Of a stretch of DNA of 64,000 nt, positions 1-9,245 are shown piece after piece. Source of the DNA: Natronobeatus ordinarius. GTDB lineage: Archaea; Halobacteriota; Halobacteria; Halobacteriales; Natrialbaceae. The notes below the pieces were generated by a model. That model had not been told where the DNA came from. It ran no database searches and saw nothing but the letters and a program-made list of their open reading frames with translations. Location: positions 1,674,001-1,738,000 of the forward strand of contig NZ_CP101456.1 of the NCBI RefSeq assembly GCF_024362485.1. Reading direction: 5' to 3'. Made by a program: the position numbers and the translations under genes. Each line of letters starts with the position of its first letter. The stretch's first letter is position 1.

Positions 1-1223
1 GCGGCGCTCGGGATGACGAGCAGGTTGCGAACGAGGTAGTACGAGCCCGTCACGCGGCCGCCCGTTCCCAGCTCGGCGGGGCCGACGATCAGCGCCTTGT
101 GTGCCGGCAGGCCGGCGAACCGGAGGCCGGAGAACGCGAAGAGCAGGGCGAGCACGAGCGCGCTCTCGGGGGCGGAGATGAGCACGATCGGGAACACGGC
201 GTAGACCAGAAACCCGCCGGCGACGACGGGTTTCAGCCCGACTCGCTCGGCCAGTTTCGCCGACGGTACCAGGACGGCCAGCGCGATCAGCATCTCGAGG
301 CCGAGCAGGAGGCCAAAGAAGGCCTGCGGCGAGAGCGAGCCGCCGACGACGGGAAGCGACGTGGGGAGTGTGAGCCCGACCGCGAGGAACTCCGTGACGA
401 CGAGCACGAAGAAGATGTAGACCATGCCGTTGGCGAAGCGAACGAGGGTGTCGGCGACGAGCAGCGGACGGAGTTCGGGCGGGAGATTGCTGAGGTCCTC
501 GACGAGCTGGGAGACGCCCTCGAACTCCTTGCCGAAGCTATCTTCGCTCGAGTCGTACAGCACGTGCTGGCCGACCGTGCCGACGATTCCGAAGACGACC
601 GCCACCCCGAGGATCAGCTGGAACGCGAGGACGACGTCGGCTGCGGCTCCCGTGAACGGCGCGAAGAGCACGGCGGCGATCAGCGGGCCGACGAGGAAGG
701 CCGTCCGCCGGAACAGCTCCGTGCTCGCAAAGCCCATCGCCAGCCGATTCGGCGGGACGGCCTGTTTGACGATGGCGTACGTCGCGCCGAGACCGAACGA
801 CTTCCACGCCTGGGCGAAGCACAACCCGACGAAGACGGCGACGATCGAGAGTTCGATGGGGCCGATCGCGATTCCCGAGAGGAACGGTGCGGCGAGCCAG
901 ATACAAAAGCCGATCGTCGCCAGCAGGCCGAACGCGGTGAGCGCGTAGCGCGAGCCGATCCGGTCGGAGATCGCCCCGCCGGGGTACGGATAGAGGGCGC
1001 TGATGACGTTGCCGAAGGTGCCGAAGAGGCCGATAACGAACGCCGTCGCCCCCAGCGCGGCCAGGTACTCGGCCATGTAGCGGTTGGTCATCTGGAAACC
1101 CAGGCTGAACGCGAACATCGCGAGCGAGAGGACGAGCACGTCGCGCTCGAGGGCGAAGAACTGCCGGTAGGCGTCGAACGGGTCGGGCTCCTGTTGGGCC
1201 GGCTGTCTCTCCTCGAGGCTCAT
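1..1223 (-). CDS. MFS transporter, C-terminus beyond window
   Basis: The reverse strand encodes about 407 residues from the ATG at 1223 with no stop before the left edge, so the C-terminal end is missing. The start reads MSLEERQPAQQEPDPFDAYR and is followed by hydrophobic helices. The loop GGAISDRIGSRYALTAFG after the second helix matches the major facilitator loop 2-3 signature, and a long polar loop near residue 225 (YDSSEDSFGKEFEGVSQLVEDL) is typical of the central MFS loop. It is probably a secondary transporter of the cytoplasmic membrane. No substrate-specific motif was recognised. It is divergent from the deacylase gene to its right. Confidence 0.85.
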   Translation of the reverse strand, partial: MSLEERQPAQQEPDPFDAYRQFFALERDVLVLSLAMFAFSLGFQMTNRYMAEYLAALGATAFVIGLFGTFGNVISALYPYPGGAISDRIGSRYALTAFGLLATIGFCIWLAAPFLSGIAIGPIELSIVAVFVGLCFAQAWKSFGLGATYAIVKQAVPPNRLAMGFASTELFRRTAFLVGPLIAAVLFAPFTGAAADVVLAFQLILGVAVVFGIVGTVGQHVLYDSSEDSFGKEFEGVSQLVEDLSNLPPELRPLLVADTLVRFANGMVYIFFVLVVTEFLAVGLTLPTSLPVVGGSLSPQAFFGLLLGLEMLIALAVLVPSAKLAERVGLKPVVAGGFLVYAVFPIVLISAPESALVLALLFAFSGLRFAGLPAHKALIVGPAELGTGGRVTGSYYLVRNLLVIPSA

Positions 1224-1441
1224 AGGTGTGTCCTTCTACTCGAGGTTCTTTGGGGTTCGCCTTTCAGAACGTTCTGCCCATCGTCTCCCCTGACTCTCAG
1301 CCACCGGCTGTTCGTGTGCCTGTCACGGCTCGTTGACCGACTTCGGTCGTGGCCGTTCTCCCGGCCGGTCCGATCCCGTCGGCCGTTTCGTCAGCGAGAA
1401 GGACCGAACCAGTAAAGGCGAGTGCGTTCCTCGTCAGGCAC

Positions 1442-2401
1442 ATGACGACGACGCTCGGAACGGCGAGCGCGGCCCCCGGCGAGGCCGACACGGGACGTCT
1501 CGAGGTCGGCGAGACCAGAGATGGCAGCCCCGTTGGTCTCCCCGTCGCCGTGATAAACGGCGCGAGGCCGGGGAAGACCCTCTACGTGCAGGCGGCCAGC
1601 GACGGCGACGAACTCAACGGCGTCGGCGTCGTCAGTCGCGTCGTTCCGCAACTCGATCCCGCCGAGATTTCGGGAACGATCCTCGTCGTGGGGATCGTCA
1701 ACTACCACGCCTTCCAGGTGGCCGAACACCGCAACCCGATCGACGACACGAAGATGAATCGGACGTATCCCGGCAACGAGAACGGGACCTCGAGCGAGCG
1801 CATCGCCCACGCGACGTTCGAGGCGGCGACGCGGGCGGACCTGGTCCTCGACCTCCACCAGGGCTCGACGAGTCGGATGATCGACGAGGCCCGAGTTCGC
1901 TGCGGGAAACGCCACCGGTTGCACGAGGAGTGTCTCGAGCTCGCGAAGGTCTTTGGCTGTGGCTACGTCCTCGACCGAAAGGGTCCCGACGGCCAGCTCG
2001 CTCGTGCTGCCCCCGACGAGGGCATTCCGACGATCGACCCCGAACTCGGCGGCGCCGTCGGCTGGGACGAAGCGAGCATCCAGAAAGGCGTCGACGGCGT
2101 CTTCAACGTCCTCCGGTACTACGGATTTCTCGAGGGTGACGTGACGCTTCGAAGCCAGATTCGCGCCTCGGGATTCAACCAGTACGGCTCGCCGGTTGGC
2201 GGGCTCGTCAGATTCCAGAAAGAGCTCGGCGACCGCGTCCAGGCTGGCGACACCATCTTCGAGGTGACGACGGTCTTCGGCGAGTCCAAGGCCACCGTGA
2301 CGGCGGACAACGACGGCATCCTCTGGCGAACGCGACGCCTTCCCCAGGTCGCGACGGGCGAGTACGTCTGTTCGATCGGGACCGACGTGGACAGGTACTG
2401 A
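1442..2401 (+). CDS. Succinylglutamate desuccinylase/aspartoacylase-family zinc deacylase
   Basis: The 319-residue product resembles the AstE/AspA zinc carboxypeptidase-like family, which removes acyl groups from amino acids. The start at 1442 (MTTTLGTASAAPG) is preferred over an in-frame GTG 31 codons upstream because the conserved region begins soon after it. The usual metal motif (G-x-HGDE) appears as SDGDE at residues 53-57, with Asp54 in the place of the His, and the second motif DLHQGS supplies His139. The C-terminal 80 residues (QVGGLVRFQKELGDRVQAGD-like barrel) look like the family's lipoyl-like domain. The stop lies one base before the next start, so it is co-transcribed with the threonine-synthase-like gene. 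The substrate is unknown. Confidence 0.8.
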   Translation: MTTTLGTASAAPGEADTGRLEVGETRDGSPVGLPVAVINGARPGKTLYVQAASDGDELNGVGVVSRVVPQLDPAEISGTILVVGIVNYHAFQVAEHRNPIDDTKMNRTYPGNENGTSSERIAHATFEAATRADLVLDLHQGSTSRMIDEARVRCGKRHRLHEECLELAKVFGCGYVLDRKGPDGQLARAAPDEGIPTIDPELGGAVGWDEASIQKGVDGVFNVLRYYGFLEGDVTLRSQIRASGFNQYGSPVGGLVRFQKELGDRVQAGDTIFEVTTVFGESKATVTADNDGILWRTRRLPQVATGEYVCSIGTDVDRY

Positions 2402-2402
2402 G

Positions 2403-3506
2403 ATGGTCTCGGATCTCACCTGCCCCGACTGCGGGGCCGTCTACGAGGCCGGACCCGACGAGCCGTGGCGCTGTTCCTGTGGGCACCCACTCGAGTTCGT
2501 CGACCAGCCGATGCCAGCGGGAGAACCACGCCCGCTCTCTGCGATCGACACGAGCACGGGCCTGTGGACGTTCTTCGAATTTATCCCGATCGAGCGTCGC
2601 GTCACGTTCCACGAGGGCTTTACGCCGCTCGTCGACGTTCCCGAGTGGGGCGGCGCGTTCAAACTCGAGTACGTCTTCCCGACCGGTTCGTTCAAAGATC
2701 GCGGGGCGACGACGACCCTCTCGCGGGCCGTTTCACTCGGCGTCGAGACGGTTCTCGAGGACTCCTCGGGCAACGCCGGGGCGGCCATCGCGACGTACGC
2801 GGCGCGGGCGGGGCTCGAGGCGGAAATTTACGTCCCCGCGGACGTCAAGCAGTCGAAGCTGATGACGATCCAGCGGGGGAACGCTCGCCCGGTTCGCGTC
2901 GAGGGCTCGCGCGAGGACGTCACGACGGCGTGTATCGACGCCGTGGAGACGGGCAGCGGCTGGTACGCGAGTCACGTCTGGAACCCGGCCTTTCTCGCCG
3001 GGACGATGACGTTCGCGTTCGAGGTCGCCGCCCAGCGTGACTGGGACGTTCCCGACGCGCTCGTCCTCCCGGTCGGCCACGGGACGCTCTTTCTCGGTGC
3101 CTACCGTGGCTTTACGCTCTTGAACGAGGCGGGAATCGTCGACGGGATGCCCCGGCTGCTCGGTGCGCAGGCTGCCGGCTACGCGCCGATCGTCGAGGCC
3201 CACGGTGGCGAGACGACTGCCGACGAAGCCGACGTCAACGAACTCGCCGACGGCATCCAGATCGCCGATCCGCCGCGCGCACCGGAGATCCTCGAGGCGA
3301 TCGACGCCACCGACGGCGATGCGGTTGCTCTCTGTTCGGACCGGGTCGAAACTGCGCTCGATCGGCTGCACCGGAACGGCTTCTACGTCGAACCCACGAG
3401 CGCCGTCGCGCCCGCCGCGCTCCAGTACTTCCGCGAAGCGGGAATCGTCGGCGAGGACGAGGACGTCGTCGTGCCGTTGACCGGGAGCGGCCTGAAGACG
3501 CTCTGA
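2403..3506 (+). CDS. Threonine synthase-like PLP-dependent enzyme
   Basis: The 367-residue product is a fold-type II PLP enzyme of the threonine synthase family (O-phosphohomoserine to threonine). The N-terminus is a small zinc ribbon (Cys7, Cys10 and the later CSC pair). The PLP lysine is Lys98 in SFKDRG, followed by EDSSGNAGAAIATYA, which binds the cofactor phosphate side. The C-terminal VPLTGSGLKTL matches the family's closing motif. It starts one base after the deacylase stop, so the two form an operon; this pairing hints at a specialised amino-acid pathway instead of the housekeeping threonine step. True ThrC function cannot be excluded. Confidence 0.85.
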   Translation: MVSDLTCPDCGAVYEAGPDEPWRCSCGHPLEFVDQPMPAGEPRPLSAIDTSTGLWTFFEFIPIERRVTFHEGFTPLVDVPEWGGAFKLEYVFPTGSFKDRGATTTLSRAVSLGVETVLEDSSGNAGAAIATYAARAGLEAEIYVPADVKQSKLMTIQRGNARPVRVEGSREDVTTACIDAVETGSGWYASHVWNPAFLAGTMTFAFEVAAQRDWDVPDALVLPVGHGTLFLGAYRGFTLLNEAGIVDGMPRLLGAQAAGYAPIVEAHGGETTADEADVNELADGIQIADPPRAPEILEAIDATDGDAVALCSDRVETALDRLHRNGFYVEPTSAVAPAALQYFREAGIVGEDEDVVVPLTGSGLKTL

Positions 3507-3965
3507 TTACGCGTCGCCGTCCGTATCCGCCGATCCCGTCGATGGCCCGTCAGCGAGGAATCGAGCGCTGATGTCCGGCGTCGGCATCATACACTGTTCT
3601 TGCTTTCCGAACCAGTCGTACCGACGGGCGGCGACGACGTCGTAGACGGCGTCGCGAATCAGCCGGGGGACGTATCGAAACGGCACGAGCAGCCGGTAGA
3701 TGCCGCCGAGGTGGCCCGCAGCCCGGAGGACGGCGTCGGATTTCTCGTAGGCATCCCCGTCGTCGACGAGGACGACCGAATCGAGCGCTTCGGGGTCGAC
3801 GTCGGTGTCCTCGAGCAACTCCTCGGCGACCGGGGACTGCAACGGTGCGAAGCGAAAGACTCCCTCGGGGTCGCGGCGAATAACGAATTGGACGGAGCCC
3901 ATACAGAGGTTACAGACGCCGTCGAACAGCAGCACCGGGTGGTTCGCAGACACGTCCTCGGCCAT
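3507..3965 (-). CDS. DCC-family thiol-disulfide oxidoreductase (DUF393)
   Basis: The 152-residue protein carries the diagnostic DCC signature LLFDGVCNLC, with the CxxC pair at Cys18 and Cys21, followed by VQFVIRRDPEGVFRFAPLQS. The family has a thioredoxin-like fold and is thought to act in thiol redox chemistry. It runs convergent to the threonine-synthase-like gene with no bases between their stops. It is the downstream neighbour of an HTTM membrane protein on the same strand, a combination seen as adjacent or fused genes in many genomes. The C-terminal 20 residues (GPSTGSADTDGDA) are acidic and probably disordered. Confidence 0.88.
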   Translation of the reverse strand: MAEDVSANHPVLLFDGVCNLCMGSVQFVIRRDPEGVFRFAPLQSPVAEELLEDTDVDPEALDSVVLVDDGDAYEKSDAVLRAAGHLGGIYRLLVPFRYVPRLIRDAVYDVVAARRYDWFGKQEQCMMPTPDISARFLADGPSTGSADTDGDA

Positions 3966-4069
3966 TGGTCAATCGTGGGTGGGCCGGACCAATCAGTGTT
4001 CCCCTTCGGGACACCCTGTCGGGTCTCGATCCGATCCGTCTCTCTCCATCGTCGTCGTGAGCCCGCTGC

Positions 4070-5674
4070 CTAGAACGCCGGTGGATCGATCGTCGCGGGC
4101 TCGTGGCCATCGCATCCGTGTTCGTACAGCAGCCACGTGGACCGCTCACGGTTCGCTGGATCGGCGATCGTCTCGAGCGTGATGTCCTCGGTGACCATGT
4201 ACATGTTGACCTGGACGAGCTCGTCGCCGTGTTCGTCCGTCCACGTTTCACACAGGTGTTCGGCGAGGTGTCTCGAGGCGTCGCCGCTGGATCCCGCCCG
4301 CCGGACGTCGTTCATGTAGAACCGCTCGCGGTACGTTCCGTACTGGTGCTGGAGTTCGTCGTACGGCCGGTCGTACGTCAGCGGCCGACCGCCGTTGTAG
4401 ACGTCGAGCTGCTCACCGGTTGCGGTTTTCGCCGGGAACACGTAGTAGCGATCGGTGGTCCGGGGAACCGGCGCGAAGACGCTCCAGTCGGGTTGGGCGA
4501 TGTTCAGGCTCGCCGCGACCGTCTCGATCTCCTCGGGGTAATCGGGTTCGAATTCCTCGTCGCGGTCGTCGTCGAGGGCGACGCCGGCGAACTGGACCAG
4601 CGAGAGCGCCACGAGTACCACGACGGTGACGGCGATGACGGTGACGACGAACGTGTAGACGCCGGCTCGAACCGCCAGCAGCCGCTCGGAGTCGAGTCGG
4701 TACGCCGGGAAAGACGCGGCGAGTCGCTCGAGTGCTGCCAGCCTCGAGGCGAGGCGATCGGTGTCGATCCCTGCGGTGTGTGCCAGGCGGGTCGCGTCGT
4801 CCCAGAACTGGCGCTGGAGGAATGGAAGCAGCCCCGTGATCGCGACCCAGGGGAACGCGCCGATGCGGACGGTGAGCGCGAACGACAGGTGCGCGATCAC
4901 GAACATCGCGACGAACGCCAGCCGTGCGCGGCCCTGGAGGAAGATGAGCAACCACGCGAAGAGGAGCATGTAGTACCACGTCAGGCCGCCAAGTTCGAGC
5001 AGCGCGGGGTACTGGCGCAGGATGCCCGCGAGCAGGAACGTCATGTCGTCGAGGCCCATGATGAGCGGCGTCGCCTCGCCGCTCGTCCACAGCGTCGACG
5101 TCGACTTGTGGTAGCCGTTGACGACGTACATCACGACCATCTGTGAGAGGATGAACGCGGAGGCGAGAGTCGAGACGTGTGGCCGCGGCGGGGCGTCGCG
5201 GTGGACGGCGTCGATCGACCACCGTTCACCCAGCGGGAGGAAGATAGCCCAGAACAGCAGCAGCCGGAACAGAGTGTCGGCGTAGCTCAGGACGAACGGG
5301 TTGTGGTGATCGAGCGAGATCACGAACAGAAACGAGAGGACAGCCGCGGCTCTGGTCCTGTAGCCGACGATCAACTGGAGCGCGATCAGGCCCTGGAGGA
5401 CGAACAGCGCGGCGAGCAGCGTCGTGCTCGTGGTGAGGTAGTAGAACGAAAACGCGTAGTCGGGCGTCGCGTCCATCGCCACCGACCGCGGGACGACGCC
5501 GTGTTCGGTGTAAAAGTACGAGAAGTTCCGCGACCGGAGAAGCAAGTCGGCGACGATGAGGGCGCCAGCGACGATGCGAAAGAGGGCGAGCGATCGCGTA
5601 TCGATCCGAACGCAGCGGTTCAGATATCGTCCGATACGCACGGGGAGGGCGGAGGGCTCGAGCGGACGCGCCAT
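4070..5674 (-). CDS. HTTM-domain membrane protein (vitamin K-dependent carboxylase-like)
   Basis: The 534-residue protein starts at 5674 (MARPLEPSALPVRIGRYLNR); a longer in-frame start at 5749 adds only a basic stretch. Many membrane helices follow (RIVAGALIVADLLL, LLAALFVLQGLIALQLIVG and others). The pattern FSYFYTEHGVVPRSV and the long soluble C-terminus after residue 350 (NIAQPDWSVFAPVPRTTDRYYVFPAKT) match the HTTM family related to gamma-glutamyl carboxylase and epoxide reductase systems. The DCC thiol protein follows downstream on the same strand, suggesting that the two work together in membrane-linked redox chemistry. No catalytic activity is proven for archaeal members. Confidence 0.85.
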   Translation of the reverse strand: MARPLEPSALPVRIGRYLNRCVRIDTRSLALFRIVAGALIVADLLLRSRNFSYFYTEHGVVPRSVAMDATPDYAFSFYYLTTSTTLLAALFVLQGLIALQLIVGYRTRAAAVLSFLFVISLDHHNPFVLSYADTLFRLLLFWAIFLPLGERWSIDAVHRDAPPRPHVSTLASAFILSQMVVMYVVNGYHKSTSTLWTSGEATPLIMGLDDMTFLLAGILRQYPALLELGGLTWYYMLLFAWLLIFLQGRARLAFVAMFVIAHLSFALTVRIGAFPWVAITGLLPFLQRQFWDDATRLAHTAGIDTDRLASRLAALERLAASFPAYRLDSERLLAVRAGVYTFVVTVIAVTVVVLVALSLVQFAGVALDDDRDEEFEPDYPEEIETVAASLNIAQPDWSVFAPVPRTTDRYYVFPAKTATGEQLDVYNGGRPLTYDRPYDELQHQYGTYRERFYMNDVRRAGSSGDASRHLAEHLCETWTDEHGDELVQVNMYMVTEDITLETIADPANRERSTWLLYEHGCDGHEPATIDPPAF

Positions 5675-5881
5675 CTGAACAGACACAGATAGCAGACGGA
5701 CATACTTTTTTCGATGAGAACGACGCGAGTGACCTCCGACTTCGTCCACGACCGTGTCGGCCGGGATGGCCCAGTCTGTCGACCACGAGCGGCTGACAGT
5801 CGGCGCTAGATCGGTCGACGACCGGCACTGGATTGGCTGTCGTCTGAGGACGTCCTCGAGACGCGTGAACTGTCGGACGAT

Positions 5882-6601
5882 CTAGTACAGCCCTTCCTCG
5901 GCGAGGACGTCGTTCAGGTCCTCGCGGATCCGTTCACCGGTCTCGCGGTCTCGAGCCGTCGTCACGATCCGGTTCTCCTGAACGCTCGAGCCGTCTCGCA
6001 GGAGGAGTCGGACGTTTCCACCGTCGTCGGCGCGGGTCACCTTCGCCCGGAGGCCCGACTGTGAGCCTTTCCCGCCGGCGTCGATCGGCCCCGGAATAAC
6101 CTTCTTGACGTGCGGGTGGCCGGCGACGGTCTGGATGGCGCGCATCCCCGTCCGGCCACCGATCAGCGTCGTGTGGCTGCCGCCGATCTTCTCGACGGGC
6201 GGGACGTCCACGACGTCGAGCGCCCGGTCGCCGCGTCGCTCGAGGACGGTGTCGACCGGGTCGTCGCCGTCGACGCGGTAGAACGGGTAGTGGAGTTCAC
6301 CACGGACGGCGCGGACGACCTCGCGAACGCCGGCGACGTACACCTCTTCGGGACGCTTGCGGCGGACCTCGTCGGCGATCCCCCCGGCGAAGTTCCGGAG
6401 TTCGATCACCGCCGTCTCGTCGCCGTCCTCGGGAATCGTCGTGACCGTCGTCTCGCCGACGACCGCCTCCTCGGCGAGCATCGTGATCGTCGCCCGGTCG
6501 CGGGCGGCCTCGAGGACGACCGCGTCGGCGTTGGCCTCGCGACAGACCAGACAGAAGTCCCCCGGTTTCTCGAGCGGCGAGGCACAGTGCCGACACTCCA
6601 T
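5882..6601 (-). CDS. DUF2103 metal-binding protein
   Basis: The 239-residue product starts at 6601 with a zinc ribbon: Cys3, Cys6, Cys17 and Cys20 in MECRHCASPLEKPGDFCLVC. The rest matches the archaeal DUF2103 family (predicted metal-binding, COG4031), with VEKIGGSHTTLIGGRTGMRAIQ and HPHVKKVIPGPIDAGGKGSQ in the C-terminal half. The basic, glycine-rich C-terminal domain could bind nucleic acid, but this is inference. It stands alone between the HTTM gene and the tungstate operon. The function is not established. Confidence 0.8.
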   Translation of the reverse strand: MECRHCASPLEKPGDFCLVCREANADAVVLEAARDRATITMLAEEAVVGETTVTTIPEDGDETAVIELRNFAGGIADEVRRKRPEEVYVAGVREVVRAVRGELHYPFYRVDGDDPVDTVLERRGDRALDVVDVPPVEKIGGSHTTLIGGRTGMRAIQTVAGHPHVKKVIPGPIDAGGKGSQSGLRAKVTRADDGGNVRLLLRDGSSVQENRIVTTARDRETGERIREDLNDVLAEEGLY

Positions 6602-6822
6602 GCCGGCGATTCGCGTCGGGGCCCTAAAACGGCCGTGTTTTCCGCTGACCCGGGAGACTGATCGCCTCGAAAACGTGCCCTGTTTCAATTACCTTCCGTT
6701 CGACGAGCGCTCGGAAACGGCGTCAGTGTTGGCTCCAGCCCCGATTCCGTTCGACCGTCCGTAACTGATCGTGGTTTCGCCGCATCCGAAGCTATTTGAT
6801 CCGGGCGGTCGACGATGTATCT

Positions 6823-7743
6823 ATGAAGATACAACGGCGATCGTTCGTCGCGCTCCTGGGGGGCGGTGCCGTTGGGCTGGCCGGCTGTCTCGGCAGGGGT
6901 GATCCCGGGGGGCCCGCTTCGGTCAGTGGGGACCGGCTCAGGCTCGCGACGACGACGAGCACGTACGTCACGGGGCTCCTCGACGAACTGAACGGCCCGT
7001 TCGAGGACCGCTACGGCGTGTTCGTCGAGACGGTCCCCCAGGGAACCGGAGCCGCCCTCGAGACCGGCCGTCGGGGGGACGCGGACGTCGTCCTGGTTCA
7101 CGCCCGCGAGCGCGAGGACGAGTTCGTCGCCGCGGGCTACGGGGTGAACCGCCGCGACGTGATGGCCAACGACTTCGTCGTCGTTGGCCCGTCCGAGGAC
7201 CCTGCCGGCATCGCCGGCGATGACGACGCACCCGCGGCCGTCGCGGCGATCGCCGACTCGGGCTCCACGTTCGTCTCCCGGGGCGACGAGTCGGGAACGA
7301 ACGCGAAGGAACGCGAACTCTGGGAGGAAGCGGGGATCGATCCTGCCGGCGAGTGGTACCGGGACGTCGGCGGGGGGATGGGGGAAGCGCTCACGATGGC
7401 CGACCAGCAGGCTGGGTACACGCTGGCCGATCGAGGGACACTGCTGTGGATGCGAGACGAGGTCGATCTCGTCGTCCACGTCCAGGGACCGCTCGAGGGC
7501 GGTCCGGACCTGCTCGCGAATCCTTACGGGATCGTGGTGGTCAACCCGGCGATCCACGAGAACGTGGCGTACGACCTCGCGATGGCGTACGTCGGATTCG
7601 TCACGAGCGTCGAGGGCCAGGCCATCATCGAAGGCTACACCGTCGAAGGTGAACAGCTGTTCTTCCCCGAGGCGCTGGCGGAGGAACCGAACTTCGGGCA
7701 GTACGTCCCGGAAGAGTGGACCGACACGAACGACGAGGCGTAA
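6823..7743 (+). CDS. tupA: Tungstate ABC transporter substrate-binding lipoprotein TupA
   Basis: The 306-residue protein begins [15 protein letters not shown] and has a twin-arginine signal ending in the lipobox LAGC, so it is exported folded and lipid-anchored outside the membrane. The mature part has the TupA hallmarks: [20 protein letters not shown], a phosphate-like anion loop around [22 protein letters not shown], and [19 protein letters not shown]. TupA proteins bind tungstate very tightly for tungsten-pterin enzymes. The start at 6823 rather than 6796 puts the Arg pair at the correct N-terminal position. It is first in a tupA-tupB-tupC-regulator operon with spacing of 12 bases or overlap. 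Confidence 0.92.
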   Translation: MKIQRRSFVALLGGGAVGLAGCLGRGDPGGPASVSGDRLRLATTTSTYVTGLLDELNGPFEDRYGVFVETVPQGTGAALETGRRGDADVVLVHAREREDEFVAAGYGVNRRDVMANDFVVVGPSEDPAGIAGDDDAPAAVAAIADSGSTFVSRGDESGTNAKERELWEEAGIDPAGEWYRDVGGGMGEALTMADQQAGYTLADRGTLLWMRDEVDLVVHVQGPLEGGPDLLANPYGIVVVNPAIHENVAYDLAMAYVGFVTSVEGQAIIEGYTVEGEQLFFPEALAEEPNFGQYVPEEWTDTNDEA

Positions 7744-7755
7744 CCCGACTTAGCA

Positions 7756-8472
7756 ATGCCACTCGAGAGCGTTTCGACCGCCGCGGTGTTCGCCGAGTTC
7801 CCGTTCGAGTGGAACTACGTCCGGAGCATCGTCGAGGTCTCGCTGTACGTGAGCCTCACCGCCGTCGCGATAAGCACGCTCATCAGTTTGCCGATCGCCC
7901 TCGCGATCGGCTTCAAGGAGTTCCCCGGAAAGCACCTGCTGGCGTCGCTCATCACCACGGGAATGGGCTTTCCGAGCGTCGTCGTCGGCCTCATCGTCCT
8001 GTTCGCGCTCTCGAACGAGGGGCCGTTCGGCTCGTTCGACCTCGTCTTCACCCCCGAGGCGATGATCCTCTCCCAGATCGTCCTCGCCGCACCGGTCATC
8101 ACTGGCGTGAGCCTCGCGGCGGTCTCGAGCGTCGAGCGACCCGTTCGCGACGCGGCGTTCGCGATGGGCGGGACGCGACTCGACGTCGCGCTGGTGACGA
8201 TCAAGGAGGCTCGCTACGGCATCGCGACCGCGATTCTCGCCGGCTTCGGCCGGGCGATCAGCGAGGTCGGCGGCGTCCTCATCGTCGGCGGCAACATCGC
8301 CGGCGCCGACGGCACCTCCTACACCCGCACGCTCACGACCGCGATCCAGCTCGAGGCGCGCCAGGGCCGATTCGAGACGGCGATGATCCTGGGGGCGATC
8401 CTGGTCGCGCTCGTCTTGCTCGTCAACGCGCTGGTCGTCAGGCTGGGCAACGGCGGGGGTGGCTACCGATGA
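7756..8472 (+). CDS. tupB: Tungstate ABC transporter permease TupB
   Basis: The 238-residue integral membrane protein has about five or six helices. The ABC permease EAA-type loop ([50 protein letters not shown]) lies near residues 115-165, where the ATPase docks. It belongs to the molybdate/tungstate permease group and forms the channel for anion entry together with TupA and TupC. Its TGA stop overlaps the ATG of tupC by four bases (ATGA), a sign of translational coupling. Confidence 0.92.
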   Translation: MPLESVSTAAVFAEFPFEWNYVRSIVEVSLYVSLTAVAISTLISLPIALAIGFKEFPGKHLLASLITTGMGFPSVVVGLIVLFALSNEGPFGSFDLVFTPEAMILSQIVLAAPVITGVSLAAVSSVERPVRDAAFAMGGTRLDVALVTIKEARYGIATAILAGFGRAISEVGGVLIVGGNIAGADGTSYTRTLTTAIQLEARQGRFETAMILGAILVALVLLVNALVVRLGNGGGGYR

Positions 8473-9236
8473 GCCTCGACGTACGTGACGTCCGCCACGG
8501 CTACGGGGGCGAACCGGTCCTCGACGGCGTCTCGCTGTCGGTCACGCCCGGCGAGGTCGTCGCGATCATCGGCCCCTCCGGCGTCGGCAAGTCGACCCTG
8601 CTCCGGCTGCTCGCGCTGTTCGACGCACCCGAGTCGGGGACGATCGAGTACGACGGGACCGACGTCTGGACGAGCGCGGAACACCGGCGACTCGAGTTGC
8701 GCCGGCGGATCGGGATGGTGTTCCAGGAGGCGAGCCTCTTCGACGCGAGCGTCCGTCGGAACGTCGAGTACGGCCTCCACGTTCGCAAGCCGTGGCCCGC
8801 CCGGCTCCGCCGGGGGATCGCCGACGCGGTCGGGCTGGGGAACGGAACGAGCGAGGCACTCGAGGCGCTCGAAGTGGTGGGCCTCGAGGAGGAACTCGAC
8901 CGCGACGCGCGGTCGCTTTCGGGCGGCGAGGCCCAGCGGGTCGCCTTCGCACGAGCGCTCGCGTACGACCCCGACGTGCTGTTGCTCGACGAGCCGACGT
9001 CGGACCTCGATCCGCGAAACACGGCCGTCATCGAGGCGGCCGTCCGCGAGGCCCGGGCGCAGGGGATCGGCGTCGCCGTCGCGACCCACGACATGCACCA
9101 GGCCGAACGGATCGCCGACCGCGTCGCCGTCCTGCTCGACGGGGAACTCATCGAGGTCGGCGAGACGGGGCGAATCTTCGAGCGACCGACCGACGAGCGC
9201 ACGCGGAAGTTCATCGAGGGGGAGCTGCTCTACTGA
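8469..9236 (+). CDS. tupC: Tungstate ABC transporter ATP-binding protein TupC
   Basis: The 255-residue ATPase has Walker [10 protein letters not shown] near residue 38, the signature [15 protein letters not shown], Walker [14 protein letters not shown] and a switch histidine in ATHDMHQ. The start ATG at 8469 overlaps the end of tupB. It powers tungstate import through TupB. A 25-residue insertion ([23 protein letters not shown]) between Walker A and the signature is longer than in many homologues. The regulator gene begins ten bases downstream, so all four genes are probably one transcript. Confidence 0.92.
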   Translation: MSLDVRDVRHGYGGEPVLDGVSLSVTPGEVVAIIGPSGVGKSTLLRLLALFDAPESGTIEYDGTDVWTSAEHRRLELRRRIGMVFQEASLFDASVRRNVEYGLHVRKPWPARLRRGIADAVGLGNGTSEALEALEVVGLEEELDRDARSLSGGEAQRVAFARALAYDPDVLLLDEPTSDLDPRNTAVIEAAVREARAQGIGVAVATHDMHQAERIADRVAVLLDGELIEVGETGRIFERPTDERTRKFIEGELLY

Positions 9237-9245
9237 GAACCACCT

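Noticed and set aside
99-1415. Long forward frame of 438 codons, charged and Arg/Glu-rich
   Set aside because: It is antisense to the MFS gene. Its composition is the typical mirror of a hydrophobic gene in high-GC DNA and it has no known fold.
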